From NCBI GenBank assembly GCA_002383165.1, contig DFXK01000009.1, positions 28,773-92,772 of the forward strand: a stretch of DNA of 64,000 bases, read 5' to 3'. The stretch comes from Flavobacteriales bacterium UBA4110. GTDB lineage: Bacteria > Bacteroidota > Bacteroidia > Flavobacteriales > Weeksellaceae. Position numbers and translations under genes: made by a program. The notes beneath the pieces are model-generated. The model was not told where the DNA came from. It worked only from the letters and a program-made list of their open reading frames with translations, and did not search any database. Each line of letters opens with the position of its first letter. Within the stretch, counting starts at the first letter, position 1. Of this stretch, positions 43,201-51,860 are shown one piece after another.

Positions 43201-44526
43201 CGTAGGTGCTCTGTTCAGAAGAACCGGGTGACCTTTCATCACATTTTCTAGGATATCATAAACTACAGGCTCTTTTCTGTCGATGATTCTCTTAGCTGAT
43301 TTTACAGTTTTTACAATTCCTCTCTCGATTAGTTTTCTAATGATAAACGGTTTGTAAAGTTCTGCAGCCATATCTTTCGGAAGACCACACTCGTGCAATT
43401 GTAAGCTAGGACCTACAACAATAACCGAACGAGCCGAGTAATCTACCCTTTTTCCTAATAAGTTCTGACGGAAACGACCTTGCTTACCTTTCAATGAATC
43501 AGAAAGGGATTTCAATGGTCTGTTGGATTCCGACTTAACAGCAGAAGATTTTCTTGTGTTATCAAATAACGAATCTACAGATTCCTGAAGCATACGCTTC
43601 TCGTTTCTCAAGATTACTTCCGGAGCTTTGATTTCCAATAGTCTCTTAAGACGGTTGTTTCTAATGATTACCCTTCTGTAAAGATCATTAAGATCCGACG
43701 TTGCAAAACGTCCTCCATCCAATGGAACCAATGGTCTCAATTCCGGTGGAATGATCGGAAGAACTCTCATAATCATCCACTCAGGCTTATTGATCATTCT
43801 TGTATTAGCAGCTCTAAGTGCTTCTACAACGTTCAATCTCTTAAGTGCTTCTGTTCTTCTTTGTTTAGATGATTCGTTGTGAGCTTTATGTCTCAAATCA
43901 AATGATAAAGAATCAAGGTCGATTCTTTTCAGCAATTCCTCGACAGCTTCTGCTCCCATTTTCGCTACGAATTTATTCGGGTCAGAGTCATCCAGATATT
44001 GGTTTTCAATTGGAAGGGTTTCCAAAACATCCAAATATTCTTCTTCAGTCAGGAATTCCTTATCATCGAAATCAGAACCATCTGCTTTCTTAGCGATACC
44101 TTGTTGAATCACAACATATCTCTCGTAATAGATAATCATATCCAATTTCTTGGAAGGAATACCTAAAAGATAACCAATTTTGTTCGGTAAAGAACGGAAA
44201 TACCAGATGTGAGCCACAGGCACAACAAGGTTGATGTGTCCGATTCTCTCTCTACGTACTTTTTTCTCTGTAACTTCTACCCCACATCTGTCACAAACGA
44301 TACCTTTGTATCGGATTCTTTTGTATTTTCCACAAGCACATTCGTAGTCTTTTACAGGACCAAAAATCTTCTCGCAGAACAAACCGTCTCTTTCCGGCTT
44401 GTGCGTACGATAGTTGATCGTTTCCGGTTTTAGAACTTCTCCTCTCGATTCCTGAAGAATAGATTCTGGTGAAGCCAAACCAATAGTGATTTTATTAAAT
44501 CGACTTGTTTTATTTTTATTTGACAT
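40261..44526 (-). CDS. rpoC: RNA polymerase subunit beta-prime
   Basis: The 1421-residue length is normal for Bacteroidota, so no intein or large insertion is present. The N-terminal zinc finger is CACGKYKRIRYKGIVCDRCG. The catalytic Mg motif is NADFDGDQMAVHLPL (about residue 480). The second zinc site has CGTLRGTEV and CEAKKGICAKCYGR, and the trigger-loop region and C-terminal VGHRIPAGTGL are complete. It forms the enzyme core with rpoB, located 98 nt upstream on the same strand; that spacer contains a heptamer tandem repeat. Confidence 0.98.
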   Translation of the reverse strand: MSNKNKTSRFNKITIGLASPESILQESRGEVLKPETINYRTHKPERDGLFCEKIFGPVKDYECACGKYKRIRYKGIVCDRCGVEVTEKKVRRERIGHINLVVPVAHIWYFRSLPNKIGYLLGIPSKKLDMIIYYERYVVIQQGIAKKADGSDFDDKEFLTEEEYLDVLETLPIENQYLDDSDPNKFVAKMGAEAVEELLKRIDLDSLSFDLRHKAHNESSKQRRTEALKRLNVVEALRAANTRMINKPEWMIMRVLPIIPPELRPLVPLDGGRFATSDLNDLYRRVIIRNNRLKRLLEIKAPEVILRNEKRMLQESVDSLFDNTRKSSAVKSESNRPLKSLSDSLKGKQGRFRQNLLGKRVDYSARSVIVVGPSLQLHECGLPKDMAAELYKPFIIRKLIERGIVKTVKSAKRIIDRKEPVVYDILENVMKGHPVLLNRAPTLHRLGIQAFQPKMIEGKAIQLHPLVTTAFNADFDGDQMAVHLPLGPEAILEAQLLMLGSQNILNPANGSPITVPSQDMVLGLYFMTKEAHSTDDYKVKGEGLAFYSPEEVEIAYAEGQVSLNAKVRCRLPIKENGEIVTRLTNTTVGRILFNQIVPKEVGYIDELLTKKSLRNVIGQILADTDFPTTVKFLDDMKNLGYSNAFKGGLSFSLGDIVIPAEKKTMIAAAVESVDEIKANYNMGLITDTERYNQVIDVWTNTNAGLTEMIMSRMKSDQGGFNSVFMMLDSGARGSKEQIRQLSGMRGLMAKPQKAGSVGAEIIENPIVANFKEGLSILEYFISTHGARKGLADTALKTADAGYLTRRLVDVAQDVIITEDDCGTLRGTEVTALKKNDEIVERISDRILGRVSLHNIYHPETDELLANADELIVEAVAKQIEEAGIEAVEVRSPLTCEAKKGICAKCYGRNLATGKGIHMGEAVGVIAAQSIGEPGTQLTLRTFHQGGTAGNISENPSIVAKRDGIVEMDEVRTIKSEDEEGKSADIVVSRSTEFRLVADNEARTPIMVANVPYGSVLSVKPGDKVKKGDLIARWDPYNAVIIAETAGKVEYEDIIQGVSFQLEIDEQTGFEEKVISESRNKKAVPTLKVVDSKGVEQKAYNLPVGAHLMVNDGEKIKAGKILIKIPRKSAKAGDITGGLPRVTELFEARNPSNPAVVTEIDGVVSYGKIKRGNRELIVEAKTGEIKKYLVKLSNQILVQENDFVYAGDPLSDGSITPDDILRIKGPTAVQEYLVNEIQEVYRLQGVKIDDKHFEIIVRQMMTKVSIVDGGDTQFLEGALEHKYDFLEENNRVFGLKVVTEPGDSKEFKAGQMITARELRDENSKLKREDLALVEVREALPATATPVLQGITRAALQTKSFMSAASFQETTKVLNEAAVSGKIDFLNGLKENVIVGHRIPAGTGLKDYQSVIVGSRKEFEDIN

Positions 44527-44535
44527 TTTTTGATC

Positions 44536-44568
44536 AGATTTTAGATTTTAGATTTTAGATTTTAGATT
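44536..44568. repeat. AGATTTT tandem repeat between rpoB and rpoC
   Basis: Four full copies plus a partial copy of the heptamer AGATTTT lie 10 nt upstream of the rpoC ATG. A related TTAGATTTTAGA sequence precedes the gene at 3302. Length-variable repeats like this can change spacing by slippage. Confidence 0.9.
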
Positions 44569-44624
44569 AAATGCTAATGCACAGAAACTAAGACCATCTA
44601 AAATTCATCATTTAAAATTTAAAA

Positions 44625-47600
44625 TTATTCCTCAAGTCTTACATCAAGTCCAAGACCTTGTAACTCGTGAAGTAATACGTTGAAAGATTCCGGAATACCA
44701 GGTTCTGGCATTGCTTCACCTTTGGCAATGGCTTCATAAGTTTTTGCTCTACCAATCACGTCATCCGACTTCACAGTAAGGATCTCTCTAAGGATATTGG
44801 ATGCTCCGAATGCTTCAAGAGCCCAAACCTCCATCTCTCCGAATCTCTGACCTCCGAATTGCGCTTTACCTCCTAATGGCTGCTGCGTAATCAATGAGTA
44901 AGGTCCGATAGAACGTGCGTGCATCTTATCATCTACCATGTGTCCTAACTTCAGCATATAGATCACACCCACAGTAGCTGGCTGAGTAAATCTCTCACCA
45001 GTTCCACCGTCGTAAAGGTGTGTGTTTCCGAATTTAGGAAGTGCTGCCTGCTCGGTGTATTCGGTGATTTGATCTAAACTAGCTCCGTCGAAGATCGGCG
45101 TTGCGAATTTTAGTCCAAGTTGTTTACCTGCCCATCCAAGAACAGTTTCGTAGATCTGACCGATGTTCATACGGGAAGGTACCCCAAGTGGATTCAATAC
45201 GATATCTACTGGTGTTCCATCCTCTAGGAACGGCATATCTTCTTCACGAACGATTCTAGAAACGATACCTTTGTTACCGTGACGACCCGCCATTTTATCA
45301 CCAACATTCAGTTTACGTTTCTTAGCGATGTAAACTTTAGCTAATTTGATGATACCAGCAGGTAGCTCGTCTCCGATGGATAATGCAAATTTCTCACGGT
45401 TTTTAACACCAGAAAGATCGTTGTATTTAATTTTATAGTTGTGAATCAATTGCTTGATCAATTCATTCTTGTCTGCATCAACAGTCCAATCTGCACCACT
45501 GATGTTTACATAATCCTCAACAGACTGAAGCAACTTCAAAGTAAACTTAGTTCCTTTTCCGATCATTTCTTCTTCAAGGTCATTTTTCACTCCCTGAGAC
45601 GTTTTACCGGAAACCAAAGTGTTTAGTTTGTCAATCAAAGTGTTTCTTAGGTCATCGAACTTAGCTTTGTAAGTATTTTCGATTTCTTCGAGTTTGATTT
45701 TCTCTTCGCTTCTTTTCTTTTTGTCCTTGATGTTTCTGGAGAACAATTTTTTGTTGATAACAACTCCTCTAAGAGAAGAATCAGCCTTCAATGAAGCATC
45801 TTTTACATCACCAGCTTTGTCTCCGAAGATTGCTCTAAGAAGTTTTTCTTCCGGCGTTGGATCAGATTCCCCTTTTGGTGTGATTTTCCCGATAAGGATA
45901 TCACCAGGCTTCACTTCTGCACCGATACGGATCATACCGTTCTCATCAAGATCTTTAGTCGCTTCTTCAGAAACGTTAGGAATATCTGCTGTCAGTTCTT
46001 CCATACCTAATTTAGTATCACGAACTTCTAGTGAATATTCATCCACGTGGATTGACGTAAACCAGTCCTCACGAACTACTTTTTCGTTGATAACAATCGC
46101 ATCCTCGAAGTTGTAACCTTTCCAAGGCATGAAGGCAACTACAAGGTTTCTACCAAGAGCTAATTCCCCGTTTTCAGTCGCATAACCGTCACAAAGCACC
46201 TGTCCTTTTTCCACTGTGTCCCCCACTCTTACGTTAGGTCTCAATGTAATAGTTGTACTCTGGTTGGTTTTTCTGAACTTAGTTAATTTATAGGTTTTAG
46301 TCGCAGAATCGAAGTTTACTAAATCATCTTCTTCGCTTCTTTCGTACTTGATAACAATTCTTTCAGCATCTACATATTCCACTACTCCATTTCCTTCTGC
46401 ATTGATAAGAATTCTAGAATCTTTCGCTACTTGTTTTTCCAGACCTGTACCCACGATTGGCGCTTGTGGTTTCAATAACGGAACGGCCTGACGCATCATG
46501 TTAGATCCCATCAAAGCACGGTTTGCGTCATCATGCTCCAAGAAAGGAATCAATGAAGCGGAAATACCAGAAATCTGGTTTGGCGCAACGTCAATCAAAT
46601 CTACTTGCTGTGGCTCTACTACAGGATAGTCACCATCCAAACGGGCGATAATTCTATCCGTTTCGAAGTTACCATCATCAGTTAAAGCAACGTTAGCCTG
46701 AGCAATTACTCTATTTTCTTCATCTTCTGCATTTAGATAAATTGGCTTAGCCTGAAGATCTACTTTTCCGTCCTCTACTTTTCTGTAAGGCGTTTCGATA
46801 AAACCAAGGTTATTGATTTTCGCATACATCCCAAGAGAAGAGATCAAACCGATGTTTGGTCCTTCCGGCGTTTCAATAGGACAGATACGTCCGTAGTGCG
46901 TATGGTGAACGTCACGCACCTCGAAACCTGCTCTTTCTCTTGATAAACCACCAGGTCCTAGTGCAGATAATCTACGCTTGTGCGTGATTTCTGACAACGG
47001 ATTGGTCTGATCCATAAACTGAGAAAGCTGGTTGGTTCCGAAGAATGAATTAATAACAGACGTCAAAGTCTTGGCATTAACCAAATCTACCGGTGTAAAT
47101 ATCTCGTTATCTCTAACGTTCATTCTTTCCTTGATAGTTCTTGCGATTCTGGAAAGACCGACACCAAACTGACCAGACAATTGCTCGCCTACAGTTTTGA
47201 TACGTCTGTTAGAAAGGTGGTCAATATCATCTACCTCCGCTTTGGAATTAACCAACTCGATCAGGTGCTTTACAATTGCAATGATATCTTCCTTGGTCAG
47301 TACTTCCGTAGTTTCTGGGATGTTAAGACCTAATTTTTTATTTAATCTGTAACGACCAACTTCGCCTAATGAATAACGCTGCTCAGAGAAGAATAATTTT
47401 TCAATAATTCCTCTTGCAGTTTCCTCATCCGGTGCATCAGCGTTTCTCAGCTGACGGTAGATGTATTCAACCGCTTCTTTTTCTGAGTTAGTCGGGTCTT
47501 TTTGTAATGTATTCTGGATAATAGAGAATTCGTTGGAATTTTCTTTGTGAATCAGTATAGACTTAACGCCTGAATCCAAAATAATATCAAGGTGTTCTTT

Positions 47601-48452
47601 TTCAAGAACAGTTTCTCTATCCAGGATAATTTCGTTTCTTTCGATAGAAACTACTTCACCTGTATCTTCGTCTACGAAATCCTCGAACCAAGTGTTCAAC
47701 ACTCTCGCAGCAAGAGTTCTACCTTCTACTTTTTTAAGAGCAGCTTTGGAAACTTTCACTTCCTCAGCAAGATCGAAGATCTGAAGGATTTCCTTATCAG
47801 ATTCATAACCGATTGCTCTAAGTAAAGTTGTTAAAGGTAATTTTTTCTTACGGTCGATATACGCGTACATTACGCTGTTGATATCGGTTGTAAATTCCAT
47901 CCAAGATCCTTTGAAAGGGATAATTCTTGAATAGTAAAGTTTAGTTCCATTGGCGTGGTAAGTCTGTCCGAAGAATACACCAGGTGAACGGTGAAGCTGC
48001 GTTACGATTACCCTTTCAGCACCATTAATGATGAAAGATCCGCTTGGCGTCATATAAGGAACTGGACCTAGATAAACATCTTGCACAACAGTCTGGAAAT
48101 CTTCGTGCTCCGGATCTGTACAATATAGTTTAAGTCTAGCTTTAAGAGGAACTGAATAAGTCAATCCTCTTTCCACACACTCATCAATAGAGTAACGTGG
48201 AGAATCTACAAGATAATCCAAAAACTCCAATACGAATTGGTTTCTGGAATCTGTAATTGGAAAATTTTCCTGAAATGTCTTGTAAAGCGATTCTTTTTGT
48301 CGCTCTTCAGGAAGTGTGTCTAGCTGGAAAAATTCCTTGAAAGACTGGATTTGGATGTCCAAAAAGTCAGGAGTTTCGATTTTACCTTTTGCAGAAGAAA
48401 AGTTAATTCTCGGAGTACCTTGAACTTTAGGAGCGGCCTGTGTTTTACTCAT
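44625..48452 (-). CDS. rpoB: RNA polymerase subunit beta
   Basis: A 1275-residue subunit of normal family length. The rifampicin-binding segment QLSQFMDQTNPLSEITHKRR followed by LSALGPGGL keeps the sensitive-type D, H and S residues (equivalent to D516, H526, S531). The active-site part has GDKMAGRHGNKGIVSRIVRE. It is expressed from its own consensus promoter about 300 nt upstream because the usual rplL neighbour is displaced by three exported-protein genes. The unusually long leader carries complementary and terminator-like segments described separately. Confidence 0.98.
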   Translation of the reverse strand: MSKTQAAPKVQGTPRINFSSAKGKIETPDFLDIQIQSFKEFFQLDTLPEERQKESLYKTFQENFPITDSRNQFVLEFLDYLVDSPRYSIDECVERGLTYSVPLKARLKLYCTDPEHEDFQTVVQDVYLGPVPYMTPSGSFIINGAERVIVTQLHRSPGVFFGQTYHANGTKLYYSRIIPFKGSWMEFTTDINSVMYAYIDRKKKLPLTTLLRAIGYESDKEILQIFDLAEEVKVSKAALKKVEGRTLAARVLNTWFEDFVDEDTGEVVSIERNEIILDRETVLEKEHLDIILDSGVKSILIHKENSNEFSIIQNTLQKDPTNSEKEAVEYIYRQLRNADAPDEETARGIIEKLFFSEQRYSLGEVGRYRLNKKLGLNIPETTEVLTKEDIIAIVKHLIELVNSKAEVDDIDHLSNRRIKTVGEQLSGQFGVGLSRIARTIKERMNVRDNEIFTPVDLVNAKTLTSVINSFFGTNQLSQFMDQTNPLSEITHKRRLSALGPGGLSRERAGFEVRDVHHTHYGRICPIETPEGPNIGLISSLGMYAKINNLGFIETPYRKVEDGKVDLQAKPIYLNAEDEENRVIAQANVALTDDGNFETDRIIARLDGDYPVVEPQQVDLIDVAPNQISGISASLIPFLEHDDANRALMGSNMMRQAVPLLKPQAPIVGTGLEKQVAKDSRILINAEGNGVVEYVDAERIVIKYERSEEDDLVNFDSATKTYKLTKFRKTNQSTTITLRPNVRVGDTVEKGQVLCDGYATENGELALGRNLVVAFMPWKGYNFEDAIVINEKVVREDWFTSIHVDEYSLEVRDTKLGMEELTADIPNVSEEATKDLDENGMIRIGAEVKPGDILIGKITPKGESDPTPEEKLLRAIFGDKAGDVKDASLKADSSLRGVVINKKLFSRNIKDKKKRSEEKIKLEEIENTYKAKFDDLRNTLIDKLNTLVSGKTSQGVKNDLEEEMIGKGTKFTLKLLQSVEDYVNISGADWTVDADKNELIKQLIHNYKIKYNDLSGVKNREKFALSIGDELPAGIIKLAKVYIAKKRKLNVGDKMAGRHGNKGIVSRIVREEDMPFLEDGTPVDIVLNPLGVPSRMNIGQIYETVLGWAGKQLGLKFATPIFDGASLDQITEYTEQAALPKFGNTHLYDGGTGERFTQPATVGVIYMLKLGHMVDDKMHARSIGPYSLITQQPLGGKAQFGGQRFGEMEVWALEAFGASNILREILTVKSDDVIGRAKTYEAIAKGEAMPEPGIPESFNVLLHELQGLGLDVRLEE

Positions 48453-48740
48453 AAAATTATAAGAAAAAAGGGTTAAAAAATATTTTGTTTAAAAATATCA
48501 GAAGCTGATCAAAGTAAGAAAAGATAAAAAACCTGATGTTTGGCGCTATCAGAATAGTTTTTTACAGATTTTTCTTTCTTTATCCGGATTCTAACTGCAA
48601 CGTCGGTATATCTTTTCACGGCGTAGTGCAAAATATTTTCACTCTAAAGGCAAAAATGAGGCATATATAACAAAACAACCCCTTTCACAAAGGTGAAAGA
48701 GTCATAGTTTTTACAGTATATGAATTATTAGCGCCAAAAG
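48453..48740 (-). promoter_or_regulatory. Long structured rpoB 5' leader, possible attenuator
   Basis: This 288 nt stretch has no credible coding frame. On the minus strand it starts with TTTGGCGCTA (48738-48729). It continues with the hairpin CTTTCAC/GTGAAAG (48699-48682) and ends near rpoB with the terminator-like CTGAT-loop-ATCAG followed by G and six T (48552-48526). The loop holds TAGCGCCAAA (48548-48539), exactly complementary to the leader start. CTGTAAAAACTAT (48716-48704) recurs as CTGTAAAAAACTAT (48567-48554). The geometry suggests that pairing of the 5' end with the loop competes with the terminator hairpin. Inferred, not demonstrated. Confidence 0.5.
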
Positions 48741-48745
48741 AACTG

Positions 48746-48777
48746 CAAATATATATAAAATATTTGACATATACAAA
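48746..48777 (-). promoter_or_regulatory. rpoBC promoter, full consensus
   Basis: Minus-strand TTTG (48774-48777), 20 nt spacer, TATATTTG (48746-48753). The expected transcription start is about 48739. The -33 box overlaps the T-run of the preceding terminator. Confidence 0.7.
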
Positions 48778-48803
48778 AAAACCACTTAACAAAGAAGTGG
48801 TTT
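48774..48803 (-). terminator. Terminator of the exported-protein block
   Basis: The arms ACCACTT (48781-48787) and AAGTGGT (48795-48801) with T-run on the minus strand (48774-48780), 23 nt after the stop of the last gene. Confidence 0.85.
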
Positions 48804-48826
48804 CGAAATATTTAGATTTAAAAATC

Positions 48827-49387
48827 TTAAGGTTTAGTCCAGAAAGTCCATTCTCTACCGTTGTACAAAGCCAATTGCTGTGTTCCGGTTACATAGACCA
48901 TCATTCCAGCTGTTGGATTGACGATATCTGTGTGAGAATTAACCCTCGGTAAGATCATCGCTTTATTTGTATCTCCCAAGACCAAAATCCCAGAAGTTGT
49001 ATCTGTAGCAGGCGTTCCACCAATCAAAGTTTTTGCTGTTGCATTCTCAGTATTAGTATCTGGAACGTTGGCTGTTGTTGGCGCGTAGGCTCCAGCTGAC
49101 AAGTCTCCCCAGCTAGTCACAGCCGTTGCATTAGCTGTAGCTGCAGTTCCAAATTTAACTTTCTGATCTGTACTATCAAAAATAATGGTTCCGGGAACAG
49201 CAGATGTAACTGCTGTGGCAGCCGTTACCCAAGGTAGTACAACTCCTCTCACGCCTCCTGTTGCATTTCCAAATTCTAAGGACACTGTTTCATTAGCGGC
49301 TGTATATGGATTTGATTTTCCAATGGTAACTTGAGCAAAACTAATGCTCGAAACTAAAATTATTAGAGATGCTATATATGTTTTCAT
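48827..49387 (-). CDS. Exported protein of unknown function
   Basis: A 186-residue protein with signal peptide TYIASLIILVSSISFAQ. The mature part is Ala/Thr-rich and low in charge (ATAVTSAVPGTIIFD, TANATAVTSWGDL, TPATDTTSGILVLGD). The end NPTAGMMVYVTGTQQLALYN then REWTFW resembles the C-terminal segment of the upstream gene (GVTGMMVYDTTVNCLKIYDG). This pattern occurs in flavobacterial surface proteins and may be an attachment or adhesin tip domain. It starts 5 nt after the stop of the preceding gene, so the pair is co-transcribed. No sorting-domain of type A was found. Confidence 0.75.
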   Translation of the reverse strand: MKTYIASLIILVSSISFAQVTIGKSNPYTAANETVSLEFGNATGGVRGVVLPWVTAATAVTSAVPGTIIFDSTDQKVKFGTAATANATAVTSWGDLSAGAYAPTTANVPDTNTENATAKTLIGGTPATDTTSGILVLGDTNKAMILPRVNSHTDIVNPTAGMMVYVTGTQQLALYNGREWTFWTKP

Positions 49388-49392
49388 CTTAA

Positions 49393-51777
49393 TTATGGAT
49401 TTGAATCATTACAAGTTTGTTTAGTATAACAGTTCCAAGATGTCCCGTCATAAATCTTAAGACAATTGACAGTTGTGTCATATACCATCATTCCTGTTAC
49501 TCCAATAATAGAGGACAATGCAGAAGTCGGAACTCTGTTGATCACGAAACCTTTTGTTTTCGCGTCTAACACTGTATATGCTCCGTTCATTCTAACTGGC
49601 CATTCACCAGTATTACCTCCAGCTCTAGCAAGTGCAGTAATACCGTGATTAGTAGGTAATGTTGTTCCTGTAGTAGTAGCAGGTCGGAAACAACGATCAC
49701 AATCAGGATCTCTTACAAGACTATCTTGAGAACTTCCAAAATTTTGACCGATATCAGCCGTTCCATCTGTATTATCAGAAATACCTGCTAAGTTGGATGG
49801 GTTTGTAGCTGTATTCAAGTTACTTCCTGCAACATTCACCAATTGAGGAACTCCGTTAGCCCCTGTAGATGTACTAATGATTTGAGCCGGAGTACCCGTT
49901 GTTGTGCCATTATAAGTCACTTTAATTTGACCACGGTAAGGATAATTCGCATCTGTTGTAGGTAGAGATAATGAATGAATGTGAGTTCTTCTAACGAATT
50001 CTGACCCCTCCAACGCATCTGCACAACCATCATTGTCTGAATCAACATCAAACTGATTGGAAATACCGTCATTATCTGGATCACAGAAACCATTTTTGAC
50101 TCCATTTGCTCTTCCAGTAATATAGGTAGGTCCTTGAACCATCTGACTTAGAATAATCGTATTAGATCCTGTCCTATTCCAAGTGATATTATTAAATGTA
50201 TTTCCATTATAAAGCTGAAGAGGAAACAACTGACCTCCACTAACTTTACTACCATACATATTAACCGTTCCATTTTTATGAATAATAATTCTCACCAGCG
50301 GATTAGCTGCTGTTCCTGTCATGGTATAAATCTGGGGTATGCTTCCAGTACCATATCGATCTCCATTAAAAAACCTTACGTTATCCGTTTGATCCGGCTG
50401 AAACTGCAATTCACTTGTTGTTAAATTTGTACCATTTATATTCAGTGTAAATGAATTATCTAATGTGTAAACATCAAAGATAAAACCTAAATCTGCATCA
50501 GGCGCAGAGAAGTTAACCGTAGTTCCGTTTGAAGTATTATAATTAACAGTTCCTACTGCATCTCCACATTCAAAAATATCTAATATACCATCATTATCAG
50601 AATCAAGATCTAAATAATCCGGAATAGTATCTTTATCAGTATCTTTTTCTACAACAACATTTACACTACAAGCAGTTGTGCTTCCGTTCAGGTTAACGCT
50701 TATTGTTCGTGTTCCCGAACTCCCTCCTCCATCATATACAAGAGGAACAGAAATAGAAGTGGTTGTAGAGGTTACAGTAGTAGTATATGAGCTGTTAAAA
50801 TTAGCTCCAGAAATATTTATAGTATATGTTCCAGGTCCATAAACATTAGTAATTGGAATATTAAGAGATCTTTCGCCATTGCTTGCAACACCTTCAACAA
50901 ATGGTGTTGTAGGGCTTTGTGTAATACCACTACATGTTAATGTAAAAGGGACATAATAAGGAACTGTAGCTAAATCGAGATTGGAATAAGAAGAACTAGT
51001 ATAAGTAGCTGATAATATTGAAGTACCATCATAGATATTAATTCTACGGATTTCAATATTATTATTGGTTGTATTAACACTTGCAATATATACATACCCT
51101 TGTAGATAGGCCATACCTTGTATCCCCGAAGCAGTTGGTAAATTAGCAAAACTAGCTGTACCTGATATAGGAGCAGAAATAGCTTTTGTAGCAACCCCTG
51201 TAGCAATAGAAATTTTGAAAAGATATCTTGACGTACCATTATTCACAAACATGTATATATTATTCTGATAATCAAAGAATGTATCGGTTCCAAACGTAGT
51301 TCCATTATTCCAGTCAGCATCTGTACTAGTAATAGCTATAGCAGATCCTGATGGATAAATTGGGTAAATAGTCTTGGTATCAGATCGAAAACCATAAACA
51401 TTTCCAAAATAAGCACCTGGAACGTTATTGGTTGCTAACCCTCCAACTTCTACACCTGTTGGAATAGTAGTTCCAGATATAGCAGTACCATTTTTATACA
51501 ATGTAGAACCTGCTGTAATATTAGAATTAATGAAAACAAGTGTTGATGAATTCCCGCCCGGCTTATCATAACCAACAGCTAAGTTGCTTATATTTGCAGG
51601 TGTACCACTTGAATTAGGTATTGTTAGAAGTATTGGCGAAGCTCCACCTGTTATATCATAAACTCTACCAGTGGAAGCAGTTGATAAATAAAGTCTGTCT
51701 GCGGCGGCTTGAGAAAATAGCATTCCACTAGTCATTAGTAGAAATACTAATATATAAAGTAGATTTAATTTTTTCAT
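49393..51777 (-). CDS. Large exported protein with thrombospondin type 3-like repeats
   Basis: A 794-residue surface-type protein. Signal peptide LNLLYILVFLLMTSGMLFSQ. An N-terminal beta-propeller-like region (about 28-280, with DRLYLSTASTGRVYDITGG) precedes Ig-like strands. Two calcium-binding Asp-rich blocks follow (DKDTIPDYLDLDSDNDGILD near 385-405 and CDPDNDGISNQFDVDSDNDG near 562-585). The end GVTGMMVYDTTVNCLKIYDG matches the next gene's C-terminus. No type A sorting domain is visible, so the secretion route is uncertain. It is the middle gene of the block inserted between rplL and rpoB. Confidence 0.8.
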   Translation of the reverse strand: MKKLNLLYILVFLLMTSGMLFSQAAADRLYLSTASTGRVYDITGGASPILLTIPNSSGTPANISNLAVGYDKPGGNSSTLVFINSNITAGSTLYKNGTAISGTTIPTGVEVGGLATNNVPGAYFGNVYGFRSDTKTIYPIYPSGSAIAITSTDADWNNGTTFGTDTFFDYQNNIYMFVNNGTSRYLFKISIATGVATKAISAPISGTASFANLPTASGIQGMAYLQGYVYIASVNTTNNNIEIRRINIYDGTSILSATYTSSSYSNLDLATVPYYVPFTLTCSGITQSPTTPFVEGVASNGERSLNIPITNVYGPGTYTINISGANFNSSYTTTVTSTTTSISVPLVYDGGGSSGTRTISVNLNGSTTACSVNVVVEKDTDKDTIPDYLDLDSDNDGILDIFECGDAVGTVNYNTSNGTTVNFSAPDADLGFIFDVYTLDNSFTLNINGTNLTTSELQFQPDQTDNVRFFNGDRYGTGSIPQIYTMTGTAANPLVRIIIHKNGTVNMYGSKVSGGQLFPLQLYNGNTFNNITWNRTGSNTIILSQMVQGPTYITGRANGVKNGFCDPDNDGISNQFDVDSDNDGCADALEGSEFVRRTHIHSLSLPTTDANYPYRGQIKVTYNGTTTGTPAQIISTSTGANGVPQLVNVAGSNLNTATNPSNLAGISDNTDGTADIGQNFGSSQDSLVRDPDCDRCFRPATTTGTTLPTNHGITALARAGGNTGEWPVRMNGAYTVLDAKTKGFVINRVPTSALSSIIGVTGMMVYDTTVNCLKIYDGTSWNCYTKQTCNDSNP

Positions 51778-51860
51778 AAAAGATTATTATTAATAAATAT
51801 ATAATTTGCCTTGGAAAATTATTCCCAAAGAAAATGTCTAGTAAAAAAACTTATGATCAA

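Noticed and set aside
44536..44568. CRISPR-like array
   Set aside because: The repeats are 7-base direct tandem units without spacers, therefore a simple repeat.
40261..48452. Possible intein or insertion in rpoB or rpoC
   Set aside because: Both proteins have normal Bacteroidota lengths and uninterrupted active-site motifs.
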